Shown here: positions 18,414-26,659 of the stretch, one piece after another
Layout of the letters: each line of letters opens with the position of its first letter
Position numbering within the stretch: the first letter of the stretch is position 1
NCBI GenBank assembly: GCA_963844175.1
Contig: CAWJNE010000002.1
Coordinates: 151,744-215,743 of the forward strand
Direction of reading: 5' to 3'
Length of the DNA stretch: 64,000 nt
Origin: JALZMG01 sp963844175
GTDB taxonomy: Bacteria > Actinomycetota > Acidimicrobiia > Acidimicrobiales > Ilumatobacteraceae
Notes under the pieces: model-generated
Database searches by the model: none
The model's input: only the letters and a program-made list of their open reading frames with translations
Told to the model about the DNA's origin: nothing
Position numbers and translations under genes: made by a program

Positions 18414-18470
18414 GCCTCGCTCGCTCCGAAGACTCCGCTCACTCGGCGTGGGCCGGGCAAGGCCGGCCTG
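18414..18470 (+). repeat. Dispersed intergenic hairpin repeat, copy 1
   Basis: This begins three bases after the stop of the preceding gene with GCCTCGCTCGCTCCGAAGAC and ends with a hairpin GGCCGG-GCAAGG-CCGGCC. A close copy lies at 46198-46253, three bases after trpS. The stem is kept while the loop differs (GCAAGG versus GCACAG). Similarity between copies continues weakly for about 40 more bases. Position directly after stop codons suggests a transcript-end structure, though there is no T-run. Confidence 0.8.
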
Positions 18471-18530
18471 GGCGGTCATGCCCGCTGCGGATCGAACTTC
18501 GGGAACCACTCGGCTGTCGTCGAAGCATCA

Positions 18531-19271
18531 TCAGCAGTTGTTGGGGTCCCGGTTGGGAGAGTGGTGGCGGAGGGCGCGGCGGACGCGCAGGAGGTCGGCG
18601 GCGGCGGTGACGGCGTCGCGCGGGCGCAGCTTGCTGCCGCCGACGTCGTGCCACTGCCCCAGCGGGACCTCGAGGAACCCGCCGTCGCCACCGGCGCCCA
18701 GGCGGCCGAGCAACTCGACGTCGAACGCCCAGCGGCTGGTGAACGGCGTGGCGAGGGCCGCCCGCAGCGCCGGGCCGTCGCGGAACACCTTTGCCCCGCA
18801 CTGCGTGTCGTAGACGGGCAGGCCGAGCACCTGGCTGCTCGCCGTGGCGAACAGCCGCCCGAGGTAGTGGCGGACCAACGAGCGCTCGATGCGGTGCCCG
18901 AGCAGCGCCACCCGCGAGCCGAGCACGGCGACCAGGCCCGGGTCCTGCCGCAGCACCTCGACGAGCCGGACCATCTCGGCCGGCGGCGTCGCCAGGTCGG
19001 CGTCGTAGTACCCGGTCAGCTCGGCCCCGTCGGCGAGGGCGGTCAGCATGCCCCGCCGCACGGCTTCGCCCTTCCCCCCGTTGCGCCCGAGCACCAGCGT
19101 GCCGAGCTCGTGCGGGTGTCGAGCCGCAGCGTCCGTGGCCACCTCCCCCGTGCCGTCGCGCGAGCCGTCGTCGACGAGCAGCACGCGGCCCGCCATCGCC
19201 GTCGCCAGCTGGCGCAGGGCGACCACGTCGAGCCGCCCGACCTCGTCGAAGCACGGCACGACGATCGTCAC
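18531..19271 (-). CDS. Glycosyltransferase family 2 (dolichyl-phosphate glucosyltransferase-like)
   Basis: A GT2 enzyme of about 246 residues with TIVVPCFDEVGRLD at the N-terminus, VLLVDDGSRDGTGEV, NGGKGEAVRRGML and the metal-binding ELTGYYDADLATPP. YDTQCGAKVFRDG and RWAFDVELLGRL follow, as in ALG5-like polyprenyl-phosphate sugar transferases. GTG 19271 gives the expected N-terminus. The alternative CTG 19286 overlaps the upstream stop (CTGA) and would add five residues. It follows a methyltransferase gene in the same direction. It probably charges a lipid carrier with a hexose for the membrane enzymes nearby; the sugar is not readable. Confidence 0.84.
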   Translation of the reverse strand: MTIVVPCFDEVGRLDVVALRQLATAMAGRVLLVDDGSRDGTGEVATDAAARHPHELGTLVLGRNGGKGEAVRRGMLTALADGAELTGYYDADLATPPAEMVRLVEVLRQDPGLVAVLGSRVALLGHRIERSLVRHYLGRLFATASSQVLGLPVYDTQCGAKVFRDGPALRAALATPFTSRWAFDVELLGRLGAGGDGGFLEVPLGQWHDVGGSKLRPRDAVTAAADLLRVRRALRHHSPNRDPNNC

Positions 19272-19282
19272 CGACTCGCCGC

Positions 19283-20032
19283 TCAGGTCGGCGTCCCCGG
19301 ACGCGGCCGGGCCACGACCCACACCGAGAGCCCCGGCGGTCGCACGCCGATCCGCCCGAGGCCACGGCCGACCGCGGCGTCGGCGCCGAGCACGGCCGTC
19401 GCCGCGCCGGTCAGCACTCGACCGTGCTGCCATGCGCCGACGCCGTTCGGATCGCCCGTGCGGCCGACTCGCTGGGCCAGCACCCCCAACGCACGCGGCA
19501 GAACCAGGCTGGAGAACAGCGAACCCGTGGCCACGACGTCGAGGTGCCGGGCGATCAGCTCACGGAAGTCGCCCGGCGAATAGCGCCGGAGGTGCTGGAG
19601 CTGGCGATCGTGGTCCGAGAACAGCCACGCGTGCGCCGGCACGCTGAAGATCGCCGTGCCGTTGGGACGGATGGCCGGCACGATCTCGTCGGCGAGGAAG
19701 TCCTCGTCCTCGACGACGTGCTCGAGCACGTCCAGCGCGACCACCACGTCGAACCTCCCGGCCGGCCGCACGGCGGTGCGTACCACGCCGTCACCGAGTT
19801 CCGCCTGCAGCTCCTCGACCGTGTAGTTGGCGTCCCAGCACATGACGCTCACAGTCGGCGGCAGCTCGGCGCGCAGATCGCGGGCGAACCACCCGTCACC
19901 GGCGCCGACGTCCAGCACCCGTCGCACCCCGGCCACGTCAACGTGGTCCGCAACGAGCCGCCGGAAGAAGCGGGCGCGCGCCAGCTCCCACGGGTGACGA
20001 CCGGCGCCGTCGCCGCGCTCGCTCAGGTCCAC
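19283..20032 (-). CDS. Class I SAM-dependent methyltransferase
   Basis: A 249-residue methyltransferase. The SAM site is RVLDVGAGDGWFARDLRAEL followed by an acidic strand end at MCWDANY. The post-I motif FDVVVALDVLEHVVEDEDFL and PNGTAIFSVPAH are typical of small-molecule methyltransferases related to the Methyltransf_11/25 groups. GTG 20032 lies four bases after the upstream stop. It sits between a polytopic membrane protein and a GT2 gene on the same strand. Methylation of an envelope sugar or lipid is inferred from this context only. Confidence 0.82.
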   Translation of the reverse strand: MDLSERGDGAGRHPWELARARFFRRLVADHVDVAGVRRVLDVGAGDGWFARDLRAELPPTVSVMCWDANYTVEELQAELGDGVVRTAVRPAGRFDVVVALDVLEHVVEDEDFLADEIVPAIRPNGTAIFSVPAHAWLFSDHDRQLQHLRRYSPGDFRELIARHLDVVATGSLFSSLVLPRALGVLAQRVGRTGDPNGVGAWQHGRVLTGAATAVLGADAAVGRGLGRIGVRPPGLSVWVVARPRPGTPT

Positions 20033-20036
20033 GTCA

Positions 20037-21923
20037 TCACAGCGCCGTCGGGTCGTCGTCGGAGGGCGGTGGGGCGATGAACACGACCATCGGCTGTCCC
20101 AGCTCGATCAACCGACCGAGGTCGGCCAGATCGGCCGCCGACAGGCGGACATCGGTCGACATGCCGAAAAGGTTGGTGGCGATGAGCGGCACCAGGTCGT
20201 CGAGGCCCTCGCTGCGCAACCGCTCGGCGAACCGCGCTTCGACCTCGGCATACTCCGCCAGCTGCTCGGGCGTCCGTGGGTCGTACGTCGCCACCTCCAC
20301 CGCGTCGGGCTCGGCCCGCCACTGGTCGACGTACCCGCCCGTCGCCAGGTGGATCTGGGCGTCGGCACCGGCGCGCTGGCGAGTCCGGTGTTCCGTGACC
20401 CGGAAGCGGAAGTAGTCGTCGGCGGCGACATCGAGGCCCCGCCGCTCCAGCTCGTCGAGCAAGCCGTACCCGGGGCTGCCGATGTCGGCGGCGTCGCTCC
20501 AGCGCACGACGTAGCTCCCGTCGACGCCCGTGGCGGCGCCGACCCCGGCGGCGACGGCGTCGTACGTCGGCCCCGACAGCGCGCCGACCGCCGTGCTCAG
20601 CCGTTCCTCCGGGTGCTCGGCCGATGCGAACGACAGCGTCGAGGCCAGCGATCCGGTGACCGCCACGACGGCGGCCACGGCGACGGTCGCCGTGAGGATC
20701 GTCGACCGTCGCGACGGCTGCCAGTGCCGCCAGAGCGCCACCGCGCTCCACGCGATGGCGCCGGCCATCACCACGGCGATGCCCCAGATCGACAGCGTGA
20801 GGTAGAACCAGACGCGGCCGAAGATGCGCGCTGCGGACACGAAGTTCAACGCCAGGGCGACGGCGACGGTCACGTGCAGCGCGCGGAGCTGCGACGATCC
20901 GACCCGCCACGACGCAACGGCGGCGGCGGCCCACAGCGCGAGGGTGACCGCTCCCCCGGCGACGGACCGGGAGTCGCTGAAGGTGTCGGTCCCGAGCAGC
21001 TGGCCGCCGATCCCACCCCACACGTCGAGGTGGCGCAGCACGACCTTGGCGCCCTCGACCACGCCGATCGCCGCTTCAGGAGGCGAGCCGAAGTGAGACA
21101 GCAGCTGGCGGATGTTGCCCGGGTCGTTCACCGCCTGGTCGACGAGCGGCGGCACCCACAGCACGACCCCGATGCCGGCGGCCCACAGCAGGCTGCGGAT
21201 CTCGCCACCCCGGTCGCCCGGTGCAGACCGCCGGAGCTGCAGGCCGACGGCGATCGCGCCCGCAGCCACCATCCCGGCGCCGAGGGGCAGGTACGGCACG
21301 TGCGTCTGGGCGCACAGCGTGGCGGCGACGACGAGGGGGATCAGCATCCGGTGGTCACCGCAGAAGATCGCCCACGTCGCCAAGAGGACGACGATCCACG
21401 CCAGCAGCGGCAGGTACGGGTTCCACGGCTGCGTGAGCTGGACCTGCCCGTAGCCGCGGACGACGACGGTCAGCAGCGCGGCGACGGCCAGCACCCCGCG
21501 CCACCCGAGCCGGCGGGCGCCGATCCACAGCGCCGTGGCGATGGCGGCGAGGTGGACGACGACCGTCGCCGCTTCGAGCGCCCAGGACGACGCGCCGAGG
21601 GCCCGGTAGGTCGGCGCCAACAGGTAGAAGCTCAGCGGTCCCGGGTGGCTGCCCTCGTTCGGGTACTCGCCGATGCGGCCGGGCAGGCCGATCAACGGCG
21701 TGTTCGCCCCGAAGACGTCGCGCACCCGGAACTCCGTCATCGCCAGGTCGAGCACCGGGAACCAGCTCGTCCCGTGCAATGCGATCACGGCGACGACCAA
21801 CGGCAGGCCGACGACCGCCACGCCGATCACGACGGTCCATCCGGTGTGTCGAGCCATCCAACCCGGATGGCGGCTCGGCGCCCGTTCGTCGAGGTCGGCG
21901 GGCGTGTCCCGCGTCTCGATCAC
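20037..21923 (-). CDS. Large polytopic membrane protein, paralogue of 16411-18411
   Basis: About 628 residues with roughly ten membrane spans and a soluble C-terminal part. The N-terminal loop after the first span is EFRVRDVFGANTPLIGLPG, followed by GSHPGPLSFYLLAPTYRAL. Later QPWNPYLPLLAWIVVLLATW and CAQTHVPYLPLG appear. The same pattern occurs in the convergent gene at 16411, so these are probably one family of GT-C-like proteins. The frame is open to 22076, but the extra segment is basic and Pro-rich with no family features. GTG 21923 is chosen; 21953 is also possible. Function is unknown beyond an inferred envelope role. Confidence 0.75.
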   Translation of the reverse strand: MIETRDTPADLDERAPSRHPGWMARHTGWTVVIGVAVVGLPLVVAVIALHGTSWFPVLDLAMTEFRVRDVFGANTPLIGLPGRIGEYPNEGSHPGPLSFYLLAPTYRALGASSWALEAATVVVHLAAIATALWIGARRLGWRGVLAVAALLTVVVRGYGQVQLTQPWNPYLPLLAWIVVLLATWAIFCGDHRMLIPLVVAATLCAQTHVPYLPLGAGMVAAGAIAVGLQLRRSAPGDRGGEIRSLLWAAGIGVVLWVPPLVDQAVNDPGNIRQLLSHFGSPPEAAIGVVEGAKVVLRHLDVWGGIGGQLLGTDTFSDSRSVAGGAVTLALWAAAAVASWRVGSSQLRALHVTVAVALALNFVSAARIFGRVWFYLTLSIWGIAVVMAGAIAWSAVALWRHWQPSRRSTILTATVAVAAVVAVTGSLASTLSFASAEHPEERLSTAVGALSGPTYDAVAAGVGAATGVDGSYVVRWSDAADIGSPGYGLLDELERRGLDVAADDYFRFRVTEHRTRQRAGADAQIHLATGGYVDQWRAEPDAVEVATYDPRTPEQLAEYAEVEARFAERLRSEGLDDLVPLIATNLFGMSTDVRLSAADLADLGRLIELGQPMVVFIAPPPSDDDPTAL

Positions 21924-22079
21924 GGGTGGAGGACTGTACCGGTGCGCGATCACGCCGGACGGGCATCCGGGCGACGCACGGTTCGCCCGCCTCGGGCAGG
22001 CGGGCGCCACGTCGTCGGTGCTCGTGGCCGGAGGTCGTGCAACCTGGCGCCGGGCGCGGCGGGGTAACTTGCGCAACTC

Positions 22080-24083
22080 GTGCTGACCGCCACCCCGACC
22101 AGCGCGCCGCCGAGCCGGCTGGCGCGGCGCGGCCAGCTCGTCCTGACGGCGTCGCTGATGCTGTTCATCGAACTGGCGCTGATTCGCTGGCTCGGGGCCA
22201 ACGTGCTCTACCTCGCCTACTTCTCGAACGTCGTGCTGCTCGGCAGCTTCCTCGGCATCGGGCTCGGCTTCCTGTGGACCAGCCGCAGCACGCGTTCGCT
22301 GTTCCCGTGGTCACCACTGGCCCTGGCCGCACTGATCGTCGTGGTGAGGGTGCTCGAGGTCAAGGTCGGCATCTCCGGTGGGTCGCTGATCTTCTTCGGG
22401 CTGGACACGTCCGGACCGCCTCGCTGGATCGTCTTGCCCATCGTGTTCATCGTCGTGGCCGCCGTGATGATGTGCATCGGCGACGGGGTGGCCAGGTCGT
22501 TCCAGCGCATGGCCAACCTCGACGCCTACCAGCTCGACCTCGTCGGCAGCATCCTCGGGAGCGCGGCGTTCGCCGCCCTCGCCTTCGTGCGCGCCGATCC
22601 GATCGTCTGGGGATCGATCGCCGCCGTCGGACTGGTGGTGGCGCTGCGCCCTCGCACCTTGCGGTCGGTCGTGCTCACCGTGGCGCCGCTGGCCATCGCC
22701 CTCGGCTTCCTCGCCGTCGAGTCAGCCGAAGCGGACACGACCTGGACCCCGTACTACAAGGTCTCGACGGTTCCCATCGACGGGGGCGGCGTCGTCGCCG
22801 AGGTGAACGGGATCCCGACGTGGCTGCAGATCCCGGCCGTCGGCAATCCGATCTACGAGACGGTGTACGAGCTGATCGCTCGCCAGGACCCGGGGGACGT
22901 CCTGATCATCGGTGCCGGGTCGGGCAACGACGTCGCCGTCGCCGTCGAGCGCGGCGCGACGCGCGTCGACGCCGTCGAGATCGATGGGCACCTGCTGGAC
23001 CTCGGGCGGCAGCACCCGGACCATCCCTACGACGACCCGCGCGTCGTCACCCACGTCACCGACGGTCGGGCGTTCCTGGAGGCGACCGATCGCACATGGG
23101 ACACCATCCTGTTGGCCCTCCCGGACTCGCTCACCCTGCTCCAGGGGCAGTCGTCGGTCCGCCTGGAGAGCTACCTGTTCACCGAGGAGGCGGCGGAGTC
23201 CTACCGCGATCACCTGAAGCCCGGCGGGACGTTCGCCATGTACAACTACTACCGCGAGCCCTGGCTGGTCGATCGGTACGCCGGGACGCTCGACGGCGTG
23301 TTCGGCGCCCCGCCGTGCGTCTCGGCCGCCGGTACCAACCTGTCGGTGCTGGTCGCCAGCACCGACAGGAACGCAGTCGCGTGCCCCGAGGGCGAGCGAT
23401 TCGTCCGCACCGCTGGCATCCCGGCGCCGGCGACCGACGACCACCCGTTCCCCTACCTGCGCGAGCCGAGCATCCCGGGGTTCTACGGGCTGGCCATCGC
23501 CTTCATGCTCGGCCTGTCGCTCATCGCCGTGCGCCTCGTCGGCGGCCCGTTCCGGGAGATGCGGCCGTTCGCCGACCTGTTCTTCATGGGCGTCGCCTTC
23601 CTGCTGCTCGAGACGAAGAACGTCGTGCAGTTCGCGCTGCTGTTCGGCACGACGTGGTTCGTCAACGCCTTCGTGTTCATCGGGGTGCTGCTGTCGGTGC
23701 TGCTCGCCGTCGCCGTCAGCAAGCGCGTCGTGTTCGCCCGCGCGTGGCCGCTGTACGTCTTGCTCCTAGCGACCGTCGCACTGAACTGGGCGATCCCCGG
23801 TCGGGCACTGCTGGCGCTGCCCACGCCGGCGCGGCTGATCGTCGCCGTGCTGCTGGCCTTCGCCCCGATCTTCGCCGCCAACCTCGTGTTCGCCCGCCGG
23901 TTCCGGGACTCGGCCAACTCGACGGCGGCCTTCGGCGCCAACCTGGTCGGCGCGATGGTCGGCGGCCTCCTCGAGTACGCGTCGTTGATCACCGGGTACC
24001 GGAACCTGCTGCTGATCGTCGCCCTGCTCTACGGCGCGGCGTTCCTGCTGCGCCCGAACGAGCGGGGGATCGCACGGACATGA
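22080..24083 (+). CDS. Membrane-embedded spermidine synthase-like methyltransferase-fold protein
   Basis: A 667-residue protein with a membrane part, a central Rossmann domain and a second membrane part. The first seven or so spans end near residue 220. The soluble domain then shows VLIIGAGSGNDVAVAVERGA and VDAVEIDGHLLDLGR, the nucleotide-binding site of spermidine synthase-like folds. The loop ALPDSLTLLQGQSSVRLESY and ATDDHPFPYLR follow. About six more spans end the protein. Such fusions are common in bacteria, but their substrates are unproven. Start GTG 22080; its stop overlaps the ATG of the next gene (ATGA). The pair forms a plus-strand unit ending at the palindrome at 25845. Confidence 0.8.
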   Translation: MLTATPTSAPPSRLARRGQLVLTASLMLFIELALIRWLGANVLYLAYFSNVVLLGSFLGIGLGFLWTSRSTRSLFPWSPLALAALIVVVRVLEVKVGISGGSLIFFGLDTSGPPRWIVLPIVFIVVAAVMMCIGDGVARSFQRMANLDAYQLDLVGSILGSAAFAALAFVRADPIVWGSIAAVGLVVALRPRTLRSVVLTVAPLAIALGFLAVESAEADTTWTPYYKVSTVPIDGGGVVAEVNGIPTWLQIPAVGNPIYETVYELIARQDPGDVLIIGAGSGNDVAVAVERGATRVDAVEIDGHLLDLGRQHPDHPYDDPRVVTHVTDGRAFLEATDRTWDTILLALPDSLTLLQGQSSVRLESYLFTEEAAESYRDHLKPGGTFAMYNYYREPWLVDRYAGTLDGVFGAPPCVSAAGTNLSVLVASTDRNAVACPEGERFVRTAGIPAPATDDHPFPYLREPSIPGFYGLAIAFMLGLSLIAVRLVGGPFREMRPFADLFFMGVAFLLLETKNVVQFALLFGTTWFVNAFVFIGVLLSVLLAVAVSKRVVFARAWPLYVLLLATVALNWAIPGRALLALPTPARLIVAVLLAFAPIFAANLVFARRFRDSANSTAAFGANLVGAMVGGLLEYASLITGYRNLLLIVALLYGAAFLLRPNERGIART

Positions 24084-25843
24084 CCGTGACGAGCAACGTC
24101 GAGCCGGTCCCGGCCGCCGCCGGCGACGACGTCCCGGTCGTCGGCGACGACGTCCGGGTCGTCGGCGACGACACCACCGCCTTCGTGCTCGGCGGGTCGG
24201 GCGGGCTGCGCCGCCGCTCGAGCGGCGCCGTCGGCACGTGGATCGGCATCGTCGTCGTCCTGGCGCTGGTGGCCATCCCCCTGCGCGGGCTCTACCGCTT
24301 CACCGGCGGGACGATGGAAGAGGGCTTCATGCTCTACTTCCCCGAGCTGATCAGCCGCGGCCAGGTGCCGAACGTCGACTTCCTGCACCTCTACGGCCCG
24401 GGGTCGCTGCACGCGCTGACCGGTTGGTACGAGCTGTTCGGGTACTCGCTACCAGCCGAGCGGACGTTCGGGCTGCTGCAGCACCTGGGCATCATCTTCG
24501 GCCTGTTCGCTCTGGCCAGGGCGTGGGGACGGGTGGCAGCGACGGCGGTGGCGTCCCTGTCGGTGTTCTACGTGCTGACGCCGATCGCGCTGACGGCGAT
24601 GGCGTGGAACGGTGGACTGGCGCTGACGCTGTGGGCGACGGTGTTCGCGGTGCGCGGGGTCTCGGTGACCGAGCCGCACCGGCGGCGGCGCTGCTGGGTG
24701 GTCGCTGGGGTGCTGGCCGGGCTGGCGCTGACGTTCCGCCCGGACCTGGTGATCGCCGTCGCCCTGGTCCTCGGGTGGTTGGTGTGGACGCACCGGGCGA
24801 GCTGGAAGCCGCTGCTGGCGGGCGGGCTCGTCGGGTTGCTGCCGATGTGGGTCCACCTCGTGATGGCCGGACCGGTGGCGGCCTTCGAAGGGATGGTGCT
24901 CGACCCGGTGCTCCACCTGCGCGACGGGCGCGAGCTGCCCCGGCCGCCCTCGTGGGACCGGCTCGACGGCGGTCTGCAGGCCGTCGCCGAGGAGATCCCG
25001 CCGTGGTGGAACCTCCCGGCGCTGTCGGCGTCGCAGACCGTGTTCCTGTGGTTCTTCGTGATGCTCGCCGGTACGGCGGCCATGCTCGTGTTCGCCGTGT
25101 GGACCCATCGCCGCCGCCGCAGCGGACGGTCGACCGTGCTGCTGGCGGTGGCGCTGGTCAGCACCGGCATCCTGCCCCAGGCGCTGCAACGGCCGGACTC
25201 GGCGCACCTGCTGTGGGTGACGTGCGTGGCCTTCCCATTCGCCGCCGTCACCATCATCGAGGTCGTCACGCGTTGGCGGCCACGGATCGACCGGCGGGCG
25301 GCGGTGGCCGTTGGCGGCGCCTTCGCCCTGTCGCTCACGTTCGTGTTCACCGCACTGTTCACGTTCCGCTACTACATCCTCCACACCCGCATCGGAATGG
25401 GCCAGGTGACGTCGCCGTTCCGGGTCGAGCACGACGGCCGGTACTTCTACCTCGGCGACTACGAGGCGTTCGTCGCCGTGCAAGCCGCCATCGACGAGGT
25501 GGCCGAGCTGGCCGAGCCCGGTGACCGCCTGCTCGTCGGGCCGAACGACCTGCGCCGCACCTGGTACAGCGACGCGTTCATCTACTGGCTGCTGCCGGAG
25601 CTGGACCCGGCGACGTACTACATCGAGATGGACCCCGGCCTGGCCAACGCCGAGGGCTCGAGCCTGGCCGCCGACGTCGCGTCGGCCGACTGGGTCATCC
25701 TCACCGGGTTGTGGGACGGCTGGCTGGAGCCGAACACGTCGATGGAGTACGGGTCCGACGCGCCGAACCAGGTCCTGCGCGACGAGTTCTGCGAGGTCGG
25801 TACGTGGGAGGACCGCCAGGCCACCCTCTACGGCAGGTGCTGA
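24080..25843 (+). CDS. Polytopic membrane protein, uncharacterised (GT-C-like)
   Basis: A 587-residue membrane protein. The cytoplasmic N-terminus contains a repeated acidic segment (GDDVPVVGDDVRVVGDD). About ten spans follow. The first long loop GGTMEEGFMLYFPELISRG and VPNVDFLHLYGPGSLH resembles acidic loops of GT-C glycosyltransferases that contact lipid-linked sugars. ALTFRPDLVIAVALVLG lies in the middle. The last 150 residues are soluble with FYLGDYEAFVAVQAAIDEV and GDRLLVGPNDLRRTWYSDAF. ATG 24080 overlaps the previous stop. A membrane glycosyltransferase role is inferred, and no specific family was recognised. Confidence 0.75.
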   Translation: MTVTSNVEPVPAAAGDDVPVVGDDVRVVGDDTTAFVLGGSGGLRRRSSGAVGTWIGIVVVLALVAIPLRGLYRFTGGTMEEGFMLYFPELISRGQVPNVDFLHLYGPGSLHALTGWYELFGYSLPAERTFGLLQHLGIIFGLFALARAWGRVAATAVASLSVFYVLTPIALTAMAWNGGLALTLWATVFAVRGVSVTEPHRRRRCWVVAGVLAGLALTFRPDLVIAVALVLGWLVWTHRASWKPLLAGGLVGLLPMWVHLVMAGPVAAFEGMVLDPVLHLRDGRELPRPPSWDRLDGGLQAVAEEIPPWWNLPALSASQTVFLWFFVMLAGTAAMLVFAVWTHRRRRSGRSTVLLAVALVSTGILPQALQRPDSAHLLWVTCVAFPFAAVTIIEVVTRWRPRIDRRAAVAVGGAFALSLTFVFTALFTFRYYILHTRIGMGQVTSPFRVEHDGRYFYLGDYEAFVAVQAAIDEVAELAEPGDRLLVGPNDLRRTWYSDAFIYWLLPELDPATYYIEMDPGLANAEGSSLAADVASADWVILTGLWDGWLEPNTSMEYGSDAPNQVLRDEFCEVGTWEDRQATLYGRC

Positions 25844-25844
25844 T

Positions 25845-25896
25845 CGTTTACGTCCGGATCCTGGTCGCAGATGCGACCAGGATCCGGACGTAAACG
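25845..25896. terminator. Perfect 25-bp inverted repeat between convergent genes
   Basis: Arms 25845-25869 and 25872-25896 are exact inverted copies separated by GA only. The arm starts CGTTTACGTCCGGATCCTGG. It lies two bases after the stop of the plus-strand gene and six bases before the stop of dprE2 on the minus strand. It would serve as a bidirectional terminator for both transcripts. There is no clear T-run, which is normal in high-GC actinobacteria. The length and perfection are greater than usual for a terminator. Confidence 0.75.
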
Positions 25897-25902
25897 GTCG
25901 AT

Positions 25903-26655
25903 TCAGATCGGTAGGCGGCGCCAGATGGGGCCGGGGAGGTGACGGAACACGCTGAACATCGGGCGGAGCGTGGCCGGCACCCACACGGTGCGCCGACCCT
26001 TGCGCAGGGCCTCGACGGTCGCCGCGGCGACGGCGGCCGGCGTGGTGGCCAGCGGAGCCGCCTTCATTCCCGCCGTCATGCTCGAGTGCACGAAGCCCGG
26101 TCGCACGACCAGCACGCTGGCGCCGGTGCCGACCAGGGCGTCGCCGAGCCCCTGGGCGAAGCCGTCGAGACCGGCCTTCGACGAGCCGTACACGTAGTTG
26201 GCCTTGCGCACCCGCTCCCCCGCCACGCTGGACAGGAACACCAGCCGCCCGTGGCCCTGGCGCCGGAACTGCGCCGCCACGGCCATCGCGCTGCTCACCG
26301 CACCCGTGTAGTTGACGGTCACCAGCTCGGCCGCCCCCTGCGGGTCGTCGTCGAGGTCGGCCTGCTCGCCGAGCTGCCCGAATGCGACGATCACCACGTC
26401 GAGGTCGCCGTGGCGCTGCGCCAGGTCGCGGACAAACGCCTCGTGGGCGGCCGTGTCGGCGGCGTCGAAGCGCACGGTGTCGACGGTGAGCCCCGGCCGG
26501 TCGAGGTCCCCGGCCGCCATCTCGTCGGGCCGCCGCCCGGCCAGCACGACGGTCCGCGTGCTGGGCGTGACGAGCGCGCTGACGATGGCCCGCCCGATGT
26601 CGCTGGTGCCGCCGAGCAGCACGATCGTCTGGGGCTCGCCCAGTGCGTTCTCCAC
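25903..26655 (-). CDS. dprE2: Decaprenylphosphoryl-2-keto-ribose reductase (DprE2)
   Basis: A 250-residue short-chain dehydrogenase. It has the glycine motif IVLLGGTSDIGRAIVSAL, an NAG-like region IVAFGQLGEQ, LVFLSSVAGER with the catalytic Ser and YVYGSSKAGLDGF with the YxxxK motif. These match DprE2, which reduces the keto intermediate released by DprE1 to decaprenylphosphoryl-D-arabinose, the arabinofuranose donor. GTG 26655 follows the dprE1 stop by four bases, so the pair is an operon, as in mycobacteria. The longer open frame to 27030 is a shadow. The C-terminus RHLPGPIWRRLPI is hydrophobic and may touch the membrane. Confidence 0.88.
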   Translation of the reverse strand: MENALGEPQTIVLLGGTSDIGRAIVSALVTPSTRTVVLAGRRPDEMAAGDLDRPGLTVDTVRFDAADTAAHEAFVRDLAQRHGDLDVVIVAFGQLGEQADLDDDPQGAAELVTVNYTGAVSSAMAVAAQFRRQGHGRLVFLSSVAGERVRKANYVYGSSKAGLDGFAQGLGDALVGTGASVLVVRPGFVHSSMTAGMKAAPLATTPAAVAAATVEALRKGRRTVWVPATLRPMFSVFRHLPGPIWRRLPI

Positions 26656-26659
26656 GGTG

